A stretch of DNA of 64,000 nucleotides from Mimachlamys varia (taxonomy: Eukaryota > Mollusca > Bivalvia > Pectinida > Pectinidae): assembly GCA_947623455.1 (NCBI GenBank), contig OX392540.1:9131432-9195431 (forward strand), in the 5' to 3' direction. Below are positions 55,901 through 64,000 of the stretch, piece by piece; the stretch's first letter is position 1, and each line of letters starts with the position of its first letter. A model generated the notes under the pieces. The model saw only the letters and a list, made by a program, of their open reading frames with translations. It did no database searches and was not told where the DNA came from. The position numbers and the translations under genes are program-made.

Positions 55901-58418
55901 ATGGGTCTTTTAATACTCTAAGACTGGTGTATAATGGTAAATGGGGACTAAACAGACCTTTTGCAGCCATGAGAAATGCAAGCACAAGTTATATAGGTCT
56001 TTTAATACTCTGAGATTGGTGTATAATGGTAAATGGGGATTAAACAGACCTTTTACAGCCATGAGAAATGCAAGCACAAGTTATATGGGTCTTTTAATAC
56101 TCTGAGACTGGTGTTTAATGGTAAATGGGGACTAAACAGAACTATGAGAAATGAGAAATGCAAGCACAAGTTATATAGGTCTTTTAATACTCTTAGAATA
56201 ATGTATAATGGTTAATGGGGAGTAAACAGACCTGTTACAGCCATGAGAAATGCAAGCACAAGTTACATTGGTCTTTTAATACTCTGAGACTGGTGTATAG
56301 TGGTAAATGGGGACTAAACGGACCTTTTACAGCCATGAGAAATGCAAGCACAAGTTATATGGGTCTTTTAATACTCTTAGAATGGTGTATAATTGTTAAT
56401 GGGGAGTAAATAGACCTGTTACAGCCATGAGAAATGCAAGCACAAGTTACATTGGTCTTTTAATACTCTGAGACTGGTGTATAGTGGTAAATGGGGACTA
56501 AACGGACCTTTTACAGCCATGAGAAATGCAAGCACAAGTTATATTGGAATTTTAATACTCTTAGAATGGTGTATAATGGTTAATGGGGAGTAAACAGACC
56601 TGTTACAGCCATAAAAATGCAAGCACAAGTTATATGGGTCTTTTAATACTCTGAGACTGGTGTATAGTGGTTAATGGGGATTAAACGGACATGTTACAGC
56701 CATGAGAAATGCAAGCACAAGTTATATGGGTCTTTTAATACTCTTAGAATGGTGTATAATTGTTAATGGGGAGTAAATAGACATGTTAAAGCCATGAGAA
56801 ATGCAAGCACCAGTTACATTGGTCTTTTAATACTCTTAGAATAATGTATAATGGTTAATGGGGAGTAAACAGACCTGTTACAGCCATGAGAAATGCAAGC
56901 ACAAGTAACATTGGTCTTTTAATACTCTGAGACTGGTGTATAATGGTAAATGAGGACCAAACGGACCTGTTAAAGCCATGAGAAATGCAAGCACAAGTTA
57001 TATGGGTCTTTTAATACTCTGAGACTGGTGTATAGTGGTTAATGGGGATTAAACGGACATGTTACAGCGATGAGAAATGCAAGCACAAGTTATATGGGTC
57101 TTTTAATACTCTTAGAATGGTGTATAATGGTAAATGAGGACCAAACGGACCTGTTAAAGCCATGAGAAATGCAAGCACAAGTTATATGGGTCTTTTAATA
57201 CTCTGAGACTGGTGTATAGTGGTTAATGGGGATTAAACGGACATGTTACAGCGATGAGAAATGCAAGCACAAGTTATATGGGTCTTTTAATACTCTTAGA
57301 ATGGTGTATAATTGTTAATGGGGAGTAAATAGACCTGTTAAAGCCATGAGAAATGCAAGCACAAGTTATATGGGTCTTTTAATACTCTTAGAATAATGTA
57401 TAATGGTTAATGGGGAGTAAACAGACCTGTTACAGCCATAAAAATGCAAGCACAAGTTATATGGGTCTTTTAATACTCTGAGACTGGTGTATAATGGTAA
57501 ATGAGGACCAAACAGACCTTTTGCAGCCATGAGAAATGCAAGCACAAGTTATATGGGTCTTTTAATACTCTGAGACTGGTGTATAGTGGTTAATGGGGAT
57601 TAAACGGACATGTTACAGCCATGAGAAATGCAAGCACAAGTTATATGGGTCTTTTAATACTCTTAGAATGGTGTATAATTGTTAATGGGGAGTAAATAGA
57701 CATGTTACAGCCATGAGAAATGCAAGCACAAGTTATTTTGGTTTTTAAATACTCCTAGACTGGTTTATAATGGATACTTGAGACAAAACAGAACTATCAA
57801 AGCCATGAGAAATGCAGGCACAACTTATATTGGTCTTTTAATACTCTGAGACTGGTGTATAATGGTAAATGGGGACTAAACAGAACTATCAAAGCCATGA
57901 GAAATGCAAGCACAAGTTATATGGGTCTTTTAATACTCTGAGACTGGTGTATAATGGTAAATGGGGACTAAACAGACCTTTTACAGCCATGAGAAATGCA
58001 AGCACAAGTTATATAGGTCTTTTAATACTCTGAGATTGGTGTATAATGGTAAATGGGGATTAAACAGACCTGTAACAGCCATGAGAAATGCAAGCACAAG
58101 TTATATGGGTCTTTTAATACTCTAAGACTGGTGTATAATGGTAAATGGGGACTAAACAGACCTTTTGCAGCCATGAGAAATGCAAGCACAAGTTATATAG
58201 GTCTTTTAATACTCTGAGATTGGTGTATAATGGTAAATGGGGATTAAACAGACCTTTTACAGCCATGAGAAATGCAAGCACAAGTTATATGGGTCTTTTA
58301 ATACTCTGAGACTGGTGTTTAATGGTAAATGGGGACTAAACAGAACTATGAGAAATGAGAAATGCAAGCACAAGTTATATAGGTCTTTTAATACTCTTAG
58401 AATAATGTATAATGGTTA
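49969..58418. repeat. Four consecutive ~2.2-kb higher-order copies
   Basis: Copies are 49969-52172, 52173-54010, 54011-56214 and 56215-58418; three are 2,204 bp (24 units) and the second is 1,838 bp (20 units). Each carries a doubled 'gaggaccaaacgg' plus 'cagcgatgag' series and one landmark monomer (51489, 53691, 55529, 57734). The unusual 'aactatgagaaatgagaaatg' unit closes copies 1, 3 and 4 (52100, 56142, 58344) but is absent from copy 2, which lost four units near 53950. Confidence 0.82.
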
Positions 58419-59452
58419 ATGGGGAGTAAACAGACCTGTTAAAGCCATGAGAAATGCAAGCACAAGTTACATTGGTCTTTTAATACTCTGAGACTGGTGT
58501 ATAGTGGTAAATGGGGACTAAACGGACCTTTTACAGCCATGAGAAATGCAAGCACAAGTTTTATGGGTCTTTTAATACTCTTAGAATGGTGTATAATTGT
58601 TAATGGGGAGTAAATAGACCTGTTACAGCCATGAGAAATGCAAGCACAAGTTACATTGGTCTTTTAATACTCTGAGACTGGTGTATAGTGGTAAATGGGG
58701 ACTAAACGGACCTTTTACAGCCATGAGAAATGCAAGCACAAGTTATATTGGAATTTTAATACTCTTAGAATGGTGTATAATGGTTAATGGGGAGTAAACA
58801 GACCTGTTACAGCCATGAGAAATGCAAGCACAAGTTATATGGGTCTTTTAATACTCTGTGACAGGGGTATAATGGTAAATGGGGACTAAACGGACCTGTT
58901 ACAGCCATGAGAAATGCAAGCACAAGTTATATGGGTCTTTTAATACTCTGAGACTGGTGTATAGTGGTTAATGGGGATTAAACGGACATGTTACAGCCAT
59001 GAGAAATGCAAGCACAAGTTATATGGGTCTTTTAATACTCTTAGAATGGTGTATAATTGTTAATTGGGAGTAAATAGACCTGTTAAAGCCATGAGAAATG
59101 CAAGCACCAGTTACATTGGTCTTTTAATACTCTTAGAATAATGTATAATGGTTAATGGGGAGTAAACAGACCTGTTACAGCCATGAGAAATGCAAGCACA
59201 AGTAACATTGGTCTTTTAATACTCTGAGATTGGTGTATAATGGTAAATGAGGACCAAACGGACCTGTTACAGCCATGAGAAATGCAAGCACAAGTTATAT
59301 TGGTCTTTTAATACTCTGAGACTGGTGTATAGTGGTTAATGGGGATTAAACGGACCTGTTAAAGCCATGAGAAATGCAAGCACAAGTTATATGGGTCTTT
59401 TAATACTCTGAGACTGGTGTATAGTGGTTAATGGGGATTAAACGGACATGTT
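58419..59452. repeat. Right terminal segment of the satellite
   Basis: Units remain close to the array consensus up to the end, unlike the left edge. The last unit stops in its middle after 'ggacatgtt'. One unit near 59062 has 'gttaattggg' instead of 'gttaatgggg'. The abrupt, undegraded end suggests a break, deletion or insertion junction. Confidence 0.8.
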
Positions 59453-59690
59453 CACTAGGGAATAGCTTTTGTTGATGCTACTCGTAAATATATCAGGATT
59501 TCAACAAATCACTAGGGTATTCACCGAGGGGCGAGGTGATTCAACTAAAACCATGTTTATTCACCAATTAGCGATGATACTCAACAAAAATTATTAACAT
59601 CACTAATGCTCGATAATAGTCACTAATGTCCCGATAAGAATCAACAACGGTCCGGTAAAATTCAACAAGGTTCGATTTGACCACGTGACC
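59453..59690 (+). repeat. Cryptic 20-bp-phased TCAMY motif array at the right junction
   Basis: The pentamers TCAAC, TCACC or TCACT begin at 59501, 59521, 59541, 59561, 59581, 59600, 59620, 59641 and 59662, steps of 19-21 bp. An extra TCACT lies at 59509. Sequence between the motifs is not conserved, apart from a small TCACC/GGTGA hairpin at 59521-59540. The fixed spacing is close to two helical turns. It may be an ancient minisatellite, the end of a mobile element, or a protein-binding array; it is unrelated to the 92-bp unit. Confidence 0.6.
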
Positions 59691-59848
59691 AAACTGATAG
59701 AGCAGCTAGTTTACCTGTACACACGACTGGCAGTGACCAAGATCTCGCCATGGTTACGGCCACGGCCGTTACGCCCGGTCGACCTACATGCATTGGAGCA
59801 CACACAAACATGTTAAGTTCCTTTCACAGAGATGTTATGTTAGTGTAA
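59684..59848 (+). other. E-box, G+C-rich patch and Kozak-like ATG
   Basis: A CACGTG E-box ('gaccacgtgacc') lies near 59680-59690. The stretch 59740-59785 is unusually rich in CpG for this window ('acggccacggccgttacg'). An ATG at 59750 sits in a gccATGG context and opens a 32-codon frame ending with TAA at 59846-59848. This could be a small promoter and first exon, but no partner exon is proven and the peptide is not recognised. Confidence 0.25.
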
Positions 59849-60848
59849 CAAAGTTATGAATGCTAATCCCATCATTAGGATGTTTTGATGTACCACGAAA
59901 TTATATTAGATTGCTTTCTAATTCCTTTGTTGTACGTACACGTTTCGATAGTACATTGTGTACACAAGTTTTAGGTTACAAAGTTAAATCTTTTGCAGTA
60001 GCAAGTACTGCCTCAGGCAACTCACCTATTGAGCTGACGACTTCACGCCTCACTGCACACGTCTTTGACAGCCACTGTATGGCTTCCGTTGGTGTATACT
60101 GGAGAGCGACACGACAGCCTAAGTTCCAAGTGGTATTTACTATCATTCGTTTTCTGCAACTGTACGCGTAATCTTTCCATTTAACACTGTGATTAAAACT
60201 GTCCATGCTTTGTATGACGTATGTATACGTATAAAACATTTGTGACTATGTGGTTTGCATTAGTTTATCTGTAAATGTTCACGTAATTTTTCTATTGAAA
60301 ACAGTGAACACGGTAATATTCACTGCCGATTAAATGCTTTGTATGTGTTTGTACATAAAAACATGCTTTAATATATACTGTTTTCCTTCGTTATCTGTTC
60401 TTGTGCAACGGACTTAGAAAGCATAATTCCCTGATTGTACATATTATTTTGAGATTTTTTTTATTAAATTAACACAACATCAAACGTTCGTCTCGAACGT
60501 GCTGTTAATGCTGATTGACACGAAGCTGATTGTTACGTACGTTTGTGAGAAGTTCGCGAGATGGAGTCATTTCAATAAAAAACATGCTTATATACTTTAT
60601 CAGTATCTAGTTTTCATGCGAAATGGGCTATGATATTGGGTATAACATTAAAAAGGTGAACATGACGAACGGGATTTGATTTACTTATCAACGTATTGTA
60701 ATTGTATGTACGGATGTAATATTCAGCCTCTGTACGTATGTGCACAGGTTTTATTTGTGTAAATGTAGTTTTTCCCTTCCTTTTCCTTTTACGTATGTAT
60801 ACCTTACTTGTATCTTAATCTTCCACTCATTTAAAAATCTTCTTCCAG
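59849..60848. other. Stretch with open frames on both strands, gene status unresolved
   Basis: The longest open frame outside the array is 103 codons on plus (59860-60171). It overlaps an 87-codon minus frame (60239-59976). Neither resembles a family I know. The minus frame contains a good splice donor (ATAG|GTGAGT, last exon base 60026) and a weaker acceptor (AG at 60155-60154). Beyond 60250 the sequence is A+T-rich with scattered 'acgtatgta' phrases and a perfect 7-bp hairpin at 60484-60500 (ACGTTCG, loop TCT, CGAACGT). Confidence 0.35.
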
Positions 60849-60987
60849 GTCAGATGATTGGAAACAGAAAGAAAGGGGATGCCGAAGATACACCATCACA
60901 CACGAAAGACGGAAAGGGACCTCTCCACGATTTCTCATTTTTACACCCTGTTGTGAGGTGAAAGCCAAACCAACAAATATTTTATAA
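60849..60987 (+). CDS. Candidate 3'-terminal exon (weak)
   Basis: A pyrimidine-rich tract ending 'cttcttccag' (AG at 60847-60848) precedes a stretch open in two frames. One stops with TGA at 60959-60961 and another with TAA at 60985-60987. A polyadenylation signal AATAAA follows at 61038-61043, a plausible layout for a last exon of about 37-46 codons plus a short untranslated end. Neither reading is recognised, and no upstream exon is proven. An alternative is that a donor-like GTGAGG at about 60953 makes it internal. Treat as a hypothesis. Confidence 0.25.
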
Positions 60988-61037
60988 CATCGACAACCCT
61001 TTTTCAGGTCAATCAAACTTTTGTTCATCAATGTTCA

Positions 61038-61043
61038 AATAAA
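61038..61043 (+). promoter_or_regulatory. Possible polyadenylation signal
   Basis: A canonical AATAAA follows the candidate terminal exon by about 50-75 bp. In A+T-rich DNA this hexamer is common by chance, so its weight depends on the exon being real. Confidence 0.25.
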
Positions 61044-61256
61044 ATACGGAAATGAAAGATCGTTTTGATTTGATCATACATACATTTTATTGCTTCAGAA
61101 TGAGAAAATATTAAAAACTTAAAGAAGCCCTCTCAGTAATGTACAGTATTCATTCTAATTATGGTGTTATCATACATTATATTTATACGGGTAACGAAAT
61201 ACACCGGAAGAAAAGAAACAAATGAACAATGGAAAGGCAAAGGGGAACAAAACAGG
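61044..61256. other. Non-coding stretch
   Basis: Nothing recognisable apart from purine-rich sequence at 61200-61256 on the plus strand ('aaaagaaacaaatgaacaat' and following). Confidence 0.5.
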
Positions 61257-61455
61257 ATTAAAGAGTAACTGTAGTGCAAATAGAAACTGAAATGATCAGA
61301 CTCGTTGTGTCGGCATTAATACATTGTCGAAAACCGCATCGAAATCGGCCGACCGGTTACAAAGTTACGACAGGTTGAAGTTTGGTTTTTTACCTGTTTT
61401 GCCACACGCTAATTAAGCGCACCGCGAACCGCTAAAAGTTGTGCACACGTATTGG

Positions 61456-61463
61456 TGACGTCA
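61456..61463. promoter_or_regulatory. CRE-like TGACGTCA palindrome (left repeat end)
   Basis: This is a full consensus cAMP-response-element palindrome. It is conserved in mirrored position in the right repeat end, so it is part of the repeat and not necessarily a functional regulatory site. Confidence 0.4.
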
Positions 61464-61540
61464 CAACGGGAACACAAGAAAATGGGTCCTATGTCTCTCT
61501 ATATATAATAGTAATATGTACGTCTGGTTGATTAATGATT

Positions 61541-62185
61541 CAAAATGTATTATACAACGAAATTAAGGCACGTACCATAATATGGGGGTCGGGAGAATAA
61601 TCTGAAATCGTCATTGAAATAACTTTATTTTGATTCTTTCATAAATATAGTGTTTATTGATTGTTCAAATTCATTTTAATGGACCCATATATATATGCGC
61701 TATCATATTGTAATACTCTGTGTCATTTATAATGTCAGTTATACATATCATTTATCCAATGATTCAAGAGTGACTCTTACAATAATACCTTTGAATATTG
61801 TAAATCTCATGTTAGTGTCCATTATATTACGTAATCAGATTAGCGGGATAATCTACCTGGTCAGTTCGATAAATTCACACGTAACTTGTTACTCAGATAG
61901 CAAGTAATTAACATTGGAGAGGGGGGGGGGCTATCAAAGTTAACTAAATTGTAATAGTTGAGTATGTTGCGGTTTTTATCCCCTCTTTGTAACTTCAAAA
62001 TGTGTACTCTAAATCTGCAGTTACATGTAGATCTCGACTGGAACATAGACTATCGAGTGCACGTGTTTCTTTTGAAATCTCCGTAACCCACCGTCAACTC
62101 ACACAGTATATGACACTTTTTTTTAATTTCGAGTTTGACTCTTCTATTCAACGAGAAAAGTTTTGTTGAAAACTTGCTTGATATG
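61541..62185. other. A+T-rich interior with a G10 homopolymer
   Basis: No supportable gene. The short open frames at 61695-61907 (plus) and 62046-61861 (minus) overlap each other and are not recognised. A pure run of ten G lies at 61921-61930 and could be length-variable or form a G-rich structure. Confidence 0.5.
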
Positions 62186-62188
62186 TCT

Positions 62189-62218
62189 CAGGGACGTATA
62201 TGGACATATACGTCCCTG
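62189..62218. repeat. 30-bp near-perfect palindrome
   Basis: The first 14 bases ('cagggacgtatatg') are the exact reverse complement of the last 14, with only two central bases unpaired. It could extrude as a hairpin or bind a dimeric protein. Confidence 0.8.
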
Positions 62219-62285
62219 GTATGTCTGTATCACAGTTTTTTCATATTACATTTTTAACATAAATTAATAAATTGCGGATTAAAAC

Positions 62286-62671
62286 CACAGGCACTTGTGG
62301 CCAGGAGAATAGCCATATAAATATATAAATAACATAGCGAAATATGATAATTAAAATATAAAAACTGAATTTTCAAATTTTCTTTTTATGTTATTTATCA
62401 TCTAAAACCATATTGAAAATAATTGCCAAATTTCAGCTTGATACGTCAAGAGGTTTAATTTAACAAAAAATCGACTATCTTTTTTTTGTGAAATTTAACC
62501 GCTTGACGTATCAAGCTGAAATTTGGCAATTACTTTCATTGTGGTTTTATATGATTAATAACATAAAAAGAAAATTGCTTAAGTCAGTTTTTATATTTTA
62601 TTTTAATTATTCATATTTTGCAAATTATCTATATATTTATATGACTATTCTCCTGGCCACAAGTGCCTGTG
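62286..62671. mobile_element. Fold-back (long inverted repeat) element, 386 bp
   Basis: The left arm (62286 to about 62464) and right arm (about 62488 to 62671) are reverse complements over roughly 180 bp. The match is strong at the outer ends ('cacaggcacttgtggccagg') and near the centre ('tttcagcttgatacgtcaag'). An estimated 10-20% of positions differ between them, plus small indels. The central spacer is about 23 bp. Just outside both ends the phrase 'gattaaaacc' occurs in direct orientation (62277-62286 and 62671-62680), which could be a target-site duplication. There is no coding capacity. Confidence 0.75.
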
Positions 62672-62680
62672 ATTAAAACC

Positions 62681-63740
62681 AATTAAGTAATCTTCTCATC
62701 TTATTTTCAAAAGATGTTCCATGTTCATTTCTTGTCAGTAAAACAAAGGGGTTTTCAAAGATCTAATCTTATTTTTTCTCAAACAGAATTCGAAATACAT
62801 TGTCTTGATTTCTATTTCGATGTATGTTCCTGAAGACAGGTAACATCAGGATTTCGCTCATATTCTATTTATTTTACAATATTCACGATTTGAAATGGTT
62901 TTTTTTATACTGCATAGACATAAATGAATTATCAATGGATAGAAAGCTGTTAACTTTTAATATACACACCTATAATTTCTCAAACATATATAAGGATAAA
63001 AAAAGTCGAAATGTGATACCCGTCAAAACAGTTTATACAGGTCGAAAGCATTGATAAAAGTTATATATTTTTATTTTCCAATATACGTACATCTTATTGT
63101 ACGTATAAAAAAGGCTGGTCTTGTCGTTCTATATGACGGTACTAACTGTTCTTCTTTGAAGTCCAATAAAATATATGGTTTTCGAAGTTCCGAGTCTATA
63201 CACGGAATTAGATTATATCTAAGTCCGTGGTCTAAAGCAACACAAATATCCTTTTCCTTATCTGTTTGTTTAAGGTTGTTTCTAGGTAGTTTTGTATTTA
63301 TACAGCCGACCGACATGCATTAAAAAAATTTCAGAGTGCATTTTAAAAGGTATTACGATCAGTTCCTGCTGATATGTGCATGCAATCAACGTGACCATCA
63401 GTGAATACACACGCCGTTTTAGCGGTGTTATATGAAATAAAATATGAAAAAATTAATACCTAATCATATCAAGTGCATGTTTTGAAGTCTTTCCGCAAAA
63501 TAATAACCTGTTAATCATGTTAGCGAGTCTGGCGGTTATTGATTTATGGTCGAGTGGTCATGACCACGTGTGCCGCACACCTGTGGAACTCCCGACCCCC
63601 ATCACCACTAATTACGGCCCCCTGGGGCATACAACACCTTGGAATTATCAGTAGGGTCATTAATGAAGCCATACAACCTTGATATATAATAAGTGTCATA
63701 TTCTTGAATAGAAGACTCTATACAAATAACAAGTCGTGAT
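62681..63740. other. A+T-rich stretch, no gene supported
   Basis: Mirror-image open frames of 90 (plus, 63051-63323) and 81 (minus, 63316-63071) codons occupy the same DNA, and neither is recognised. A perfect 9-bp hairpin (ATACGTACA and TGTACGTAT, 6-base loop) lies at 63083-63106. A short C-rich tract occurs near 63590-63625. Confidence 0.5.
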
Positions 63741-63798
63741 ACGATTCACATAATTTTAATATAATGACTACACAAGTCTATCAGTGCGGTCACCGTTG

Positions 63799-63810
63799 TG
63801 ACGTCACTTC
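63799..63810. promoter_or_regulatory. CRE next to an ETS-like site (right repeat end)
   Basis: TGACGTCA at 63799-63806 is directly followed by 'cttccgg', together resembling a CRE-ETS composite known from animal promoters. It lies in the right repeat end, mirroring the CRE at 61456. Function is untested. Confidence 0.35.
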
Positions 63811-64000
63811 CGGTCGTATGGCAAAATCGGGGATTTTCTGATTTGCGTTCAGGTGTGAAATTTAGAAAAATGGTCAAAACTTCGTAATTTTTACAAAAAA
63901 ATTTTTTTCGTGAGAATTATCTCACTTACTATTTACCAATCTTTCCATACACAAAAAATGGTTTTGCACTACAGTTACTCTTTAATAGAGTGTCCTTCGA

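Larger units (their letters stand above)
3769..59452. repeat. 55.7-kb satellite array of a 92-bp unit (~605 copies)
   Basis: The phrase 'gccatgagaaatgcaag' recurs head-to-tail every 92 bp (for example 3855, 3947, 5317, 5409). A representative unit is 5317-5408; a hand-counted typical unit is about 40% G+C. Recurrent variants include a 1-bp-short form ('ccataaaaatgc'), a form with 'cttagaatgg', one with 'ctgtgacagggg', and a strongly diverged form with 'ttattttgg' and 'ggatacttgagac'. All units share one orientation, and no transposon, spacer or inversion is visible anywhere. Because 92 is not a multiple of three, open frames of 60-85 codons appear repeatedly, but they are by-products of the repeat and not genes. 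The left start is fuzzy (3769-3775). The right end is sharp, with the match lost after 'ggacatgtt' at 59452. The role is unknown; heterochromatic or centromere-like satellite is one possibility. Confidence 0.97.
61257..63986. mobile_element. Segment bounded by a 24-bp perfect inverted repeat
   Basis: The 24 bp at 61257-61280 ('attaaagagtaactgtagtg' then 'caaa') are the exact reverse complement of 63963-63986. Further inside, both ends carry the same 14-bp phrase (TGACGTCA followed by 'caacgg') in mirrored orientation, at 61456-61469 and 63806-63793. Similarity between the ends is otherwise patchy. It is either one 2.73-kb non-autonomous element or two diverged copies of a shorter repeat inserted in opposite directions. 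No transposase frame lies between; the interior is A+T-rich and includes a separate fold-back at 62286-62671. Confidence 0.55.

Noticed and set aside
4384..58419. More than forty near-identical open frames of 60-85 codons inside the array
   Set aside because: They are read from the 92-bp repeat itself. Each spans two to three units, changes phase at every unit, and starts and stops wherever unit variants create ATG or TAA. There is no protein-like conservation separate from the DNA repeat.
3769..59452. CRISPR array
   Set aside because: Repeats are directly contiguous with no unique spacers, and the sequence is eukaryotic.
3769..59452. Array as a run of SINE or tRNA-derived elements
   Set aside because: The unit shows no convincing Pol III A and B boxes, no poly-A tails and no target duplications.
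59440..59470. Satellite as the internal tandem region of a Helitron ending at the right junction
   Set aside because: Tandem repeats inside such elements are known in molluscs, but I see no clear terminal hairpin with a CTRR end, no matching 5' terminus at the left, and no Rep/helicase gene.
59860..60171. 103-codon plus-strand open frame
   Set aside because: The longest frame outside the array, but it overlaps a comparable minus frame and resembles no known family. Kept only as part of an unresolved stretch.
61921..61930. G10 run as a G-quadruplex
   Set aside because: A single run cannot form an intramolecular quadruplex of the usual four-run type. It is probably a slippage-prone homopolymer.
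63051..63323. Overlapping 90- and 81-codon frames on opposite strands
   Set aside because: Mirror-image frames in A+T-rich DNA, not recognised and with no splice or polyadenylation support.

Overview
The window is eukaryotic, with spliceosomal-type signals, no operons and many dispersed non-coding repeats. It is dominated by one tandem satellite array. The organism is most likely a marine invertebrate, probably a mollusc. That rests on recalled resemblance of the repeat at about 1295-2100 to repeats common in bivalve genomes, not on a database search. No complete protein-coding gene can be supported.

Layout. Positions 1-1290 are A+T-rich with no supportable gene. A degenerate dispersed repeat with an internal ~125-150 bp period covers 1295-2100. 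A non-autonomous inverted-repeat transposon (2108-3171) follows and carries nested fold-back structures. On the minus strand, 3732-3542 is a well-bounded exon encoding the His-His half of an H2C2 integrase-type zinc-binding domain. About 36 bp upstream of its splice acceptor the satellite begins.

The array (about 3769-59452, 55.7 kb, roughly 605 units) is a head-to-tail 92-bp satellite with no visible insertion, inversion or spacer. The left 2.5 kb is disordered and diverged. The rest is built of larger blocks that are themselves tandemly duplicated: 6,895 bp twice plus a partial third copy, 2,206 bp twice, 1,379 bp twice, 643 bp twice, 3,217 bp, and four consecutive copies of about 2.2 kb. 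A distinctive monomer recurs 20 times at spacings that are always whole numbers of units. This points to stepwise, in-register unequal exchange of multi-monomer blocks. The right end stops abruptly in mid-monomer.

The right flank (59453-64000) starts with a cryptic 20-bp-phased motif array (59501-59670). It then holds a small G+C-rich patch with a Kozak-like ATG, weak candidate exons on both strands, an inverted pair of CRE-bearing repeat ends (61257 and 63986), a 386-bp fold-back element (62286-62671) and several short perfect palindromes.

The most interesting points are the higher-order structure of the satellite, a 287-bp identical patch shared by its old edge and its interior, its position against an integrase-domain exon (possibly inside a giant intron), and the 20-bp-phased motif at the right junction.
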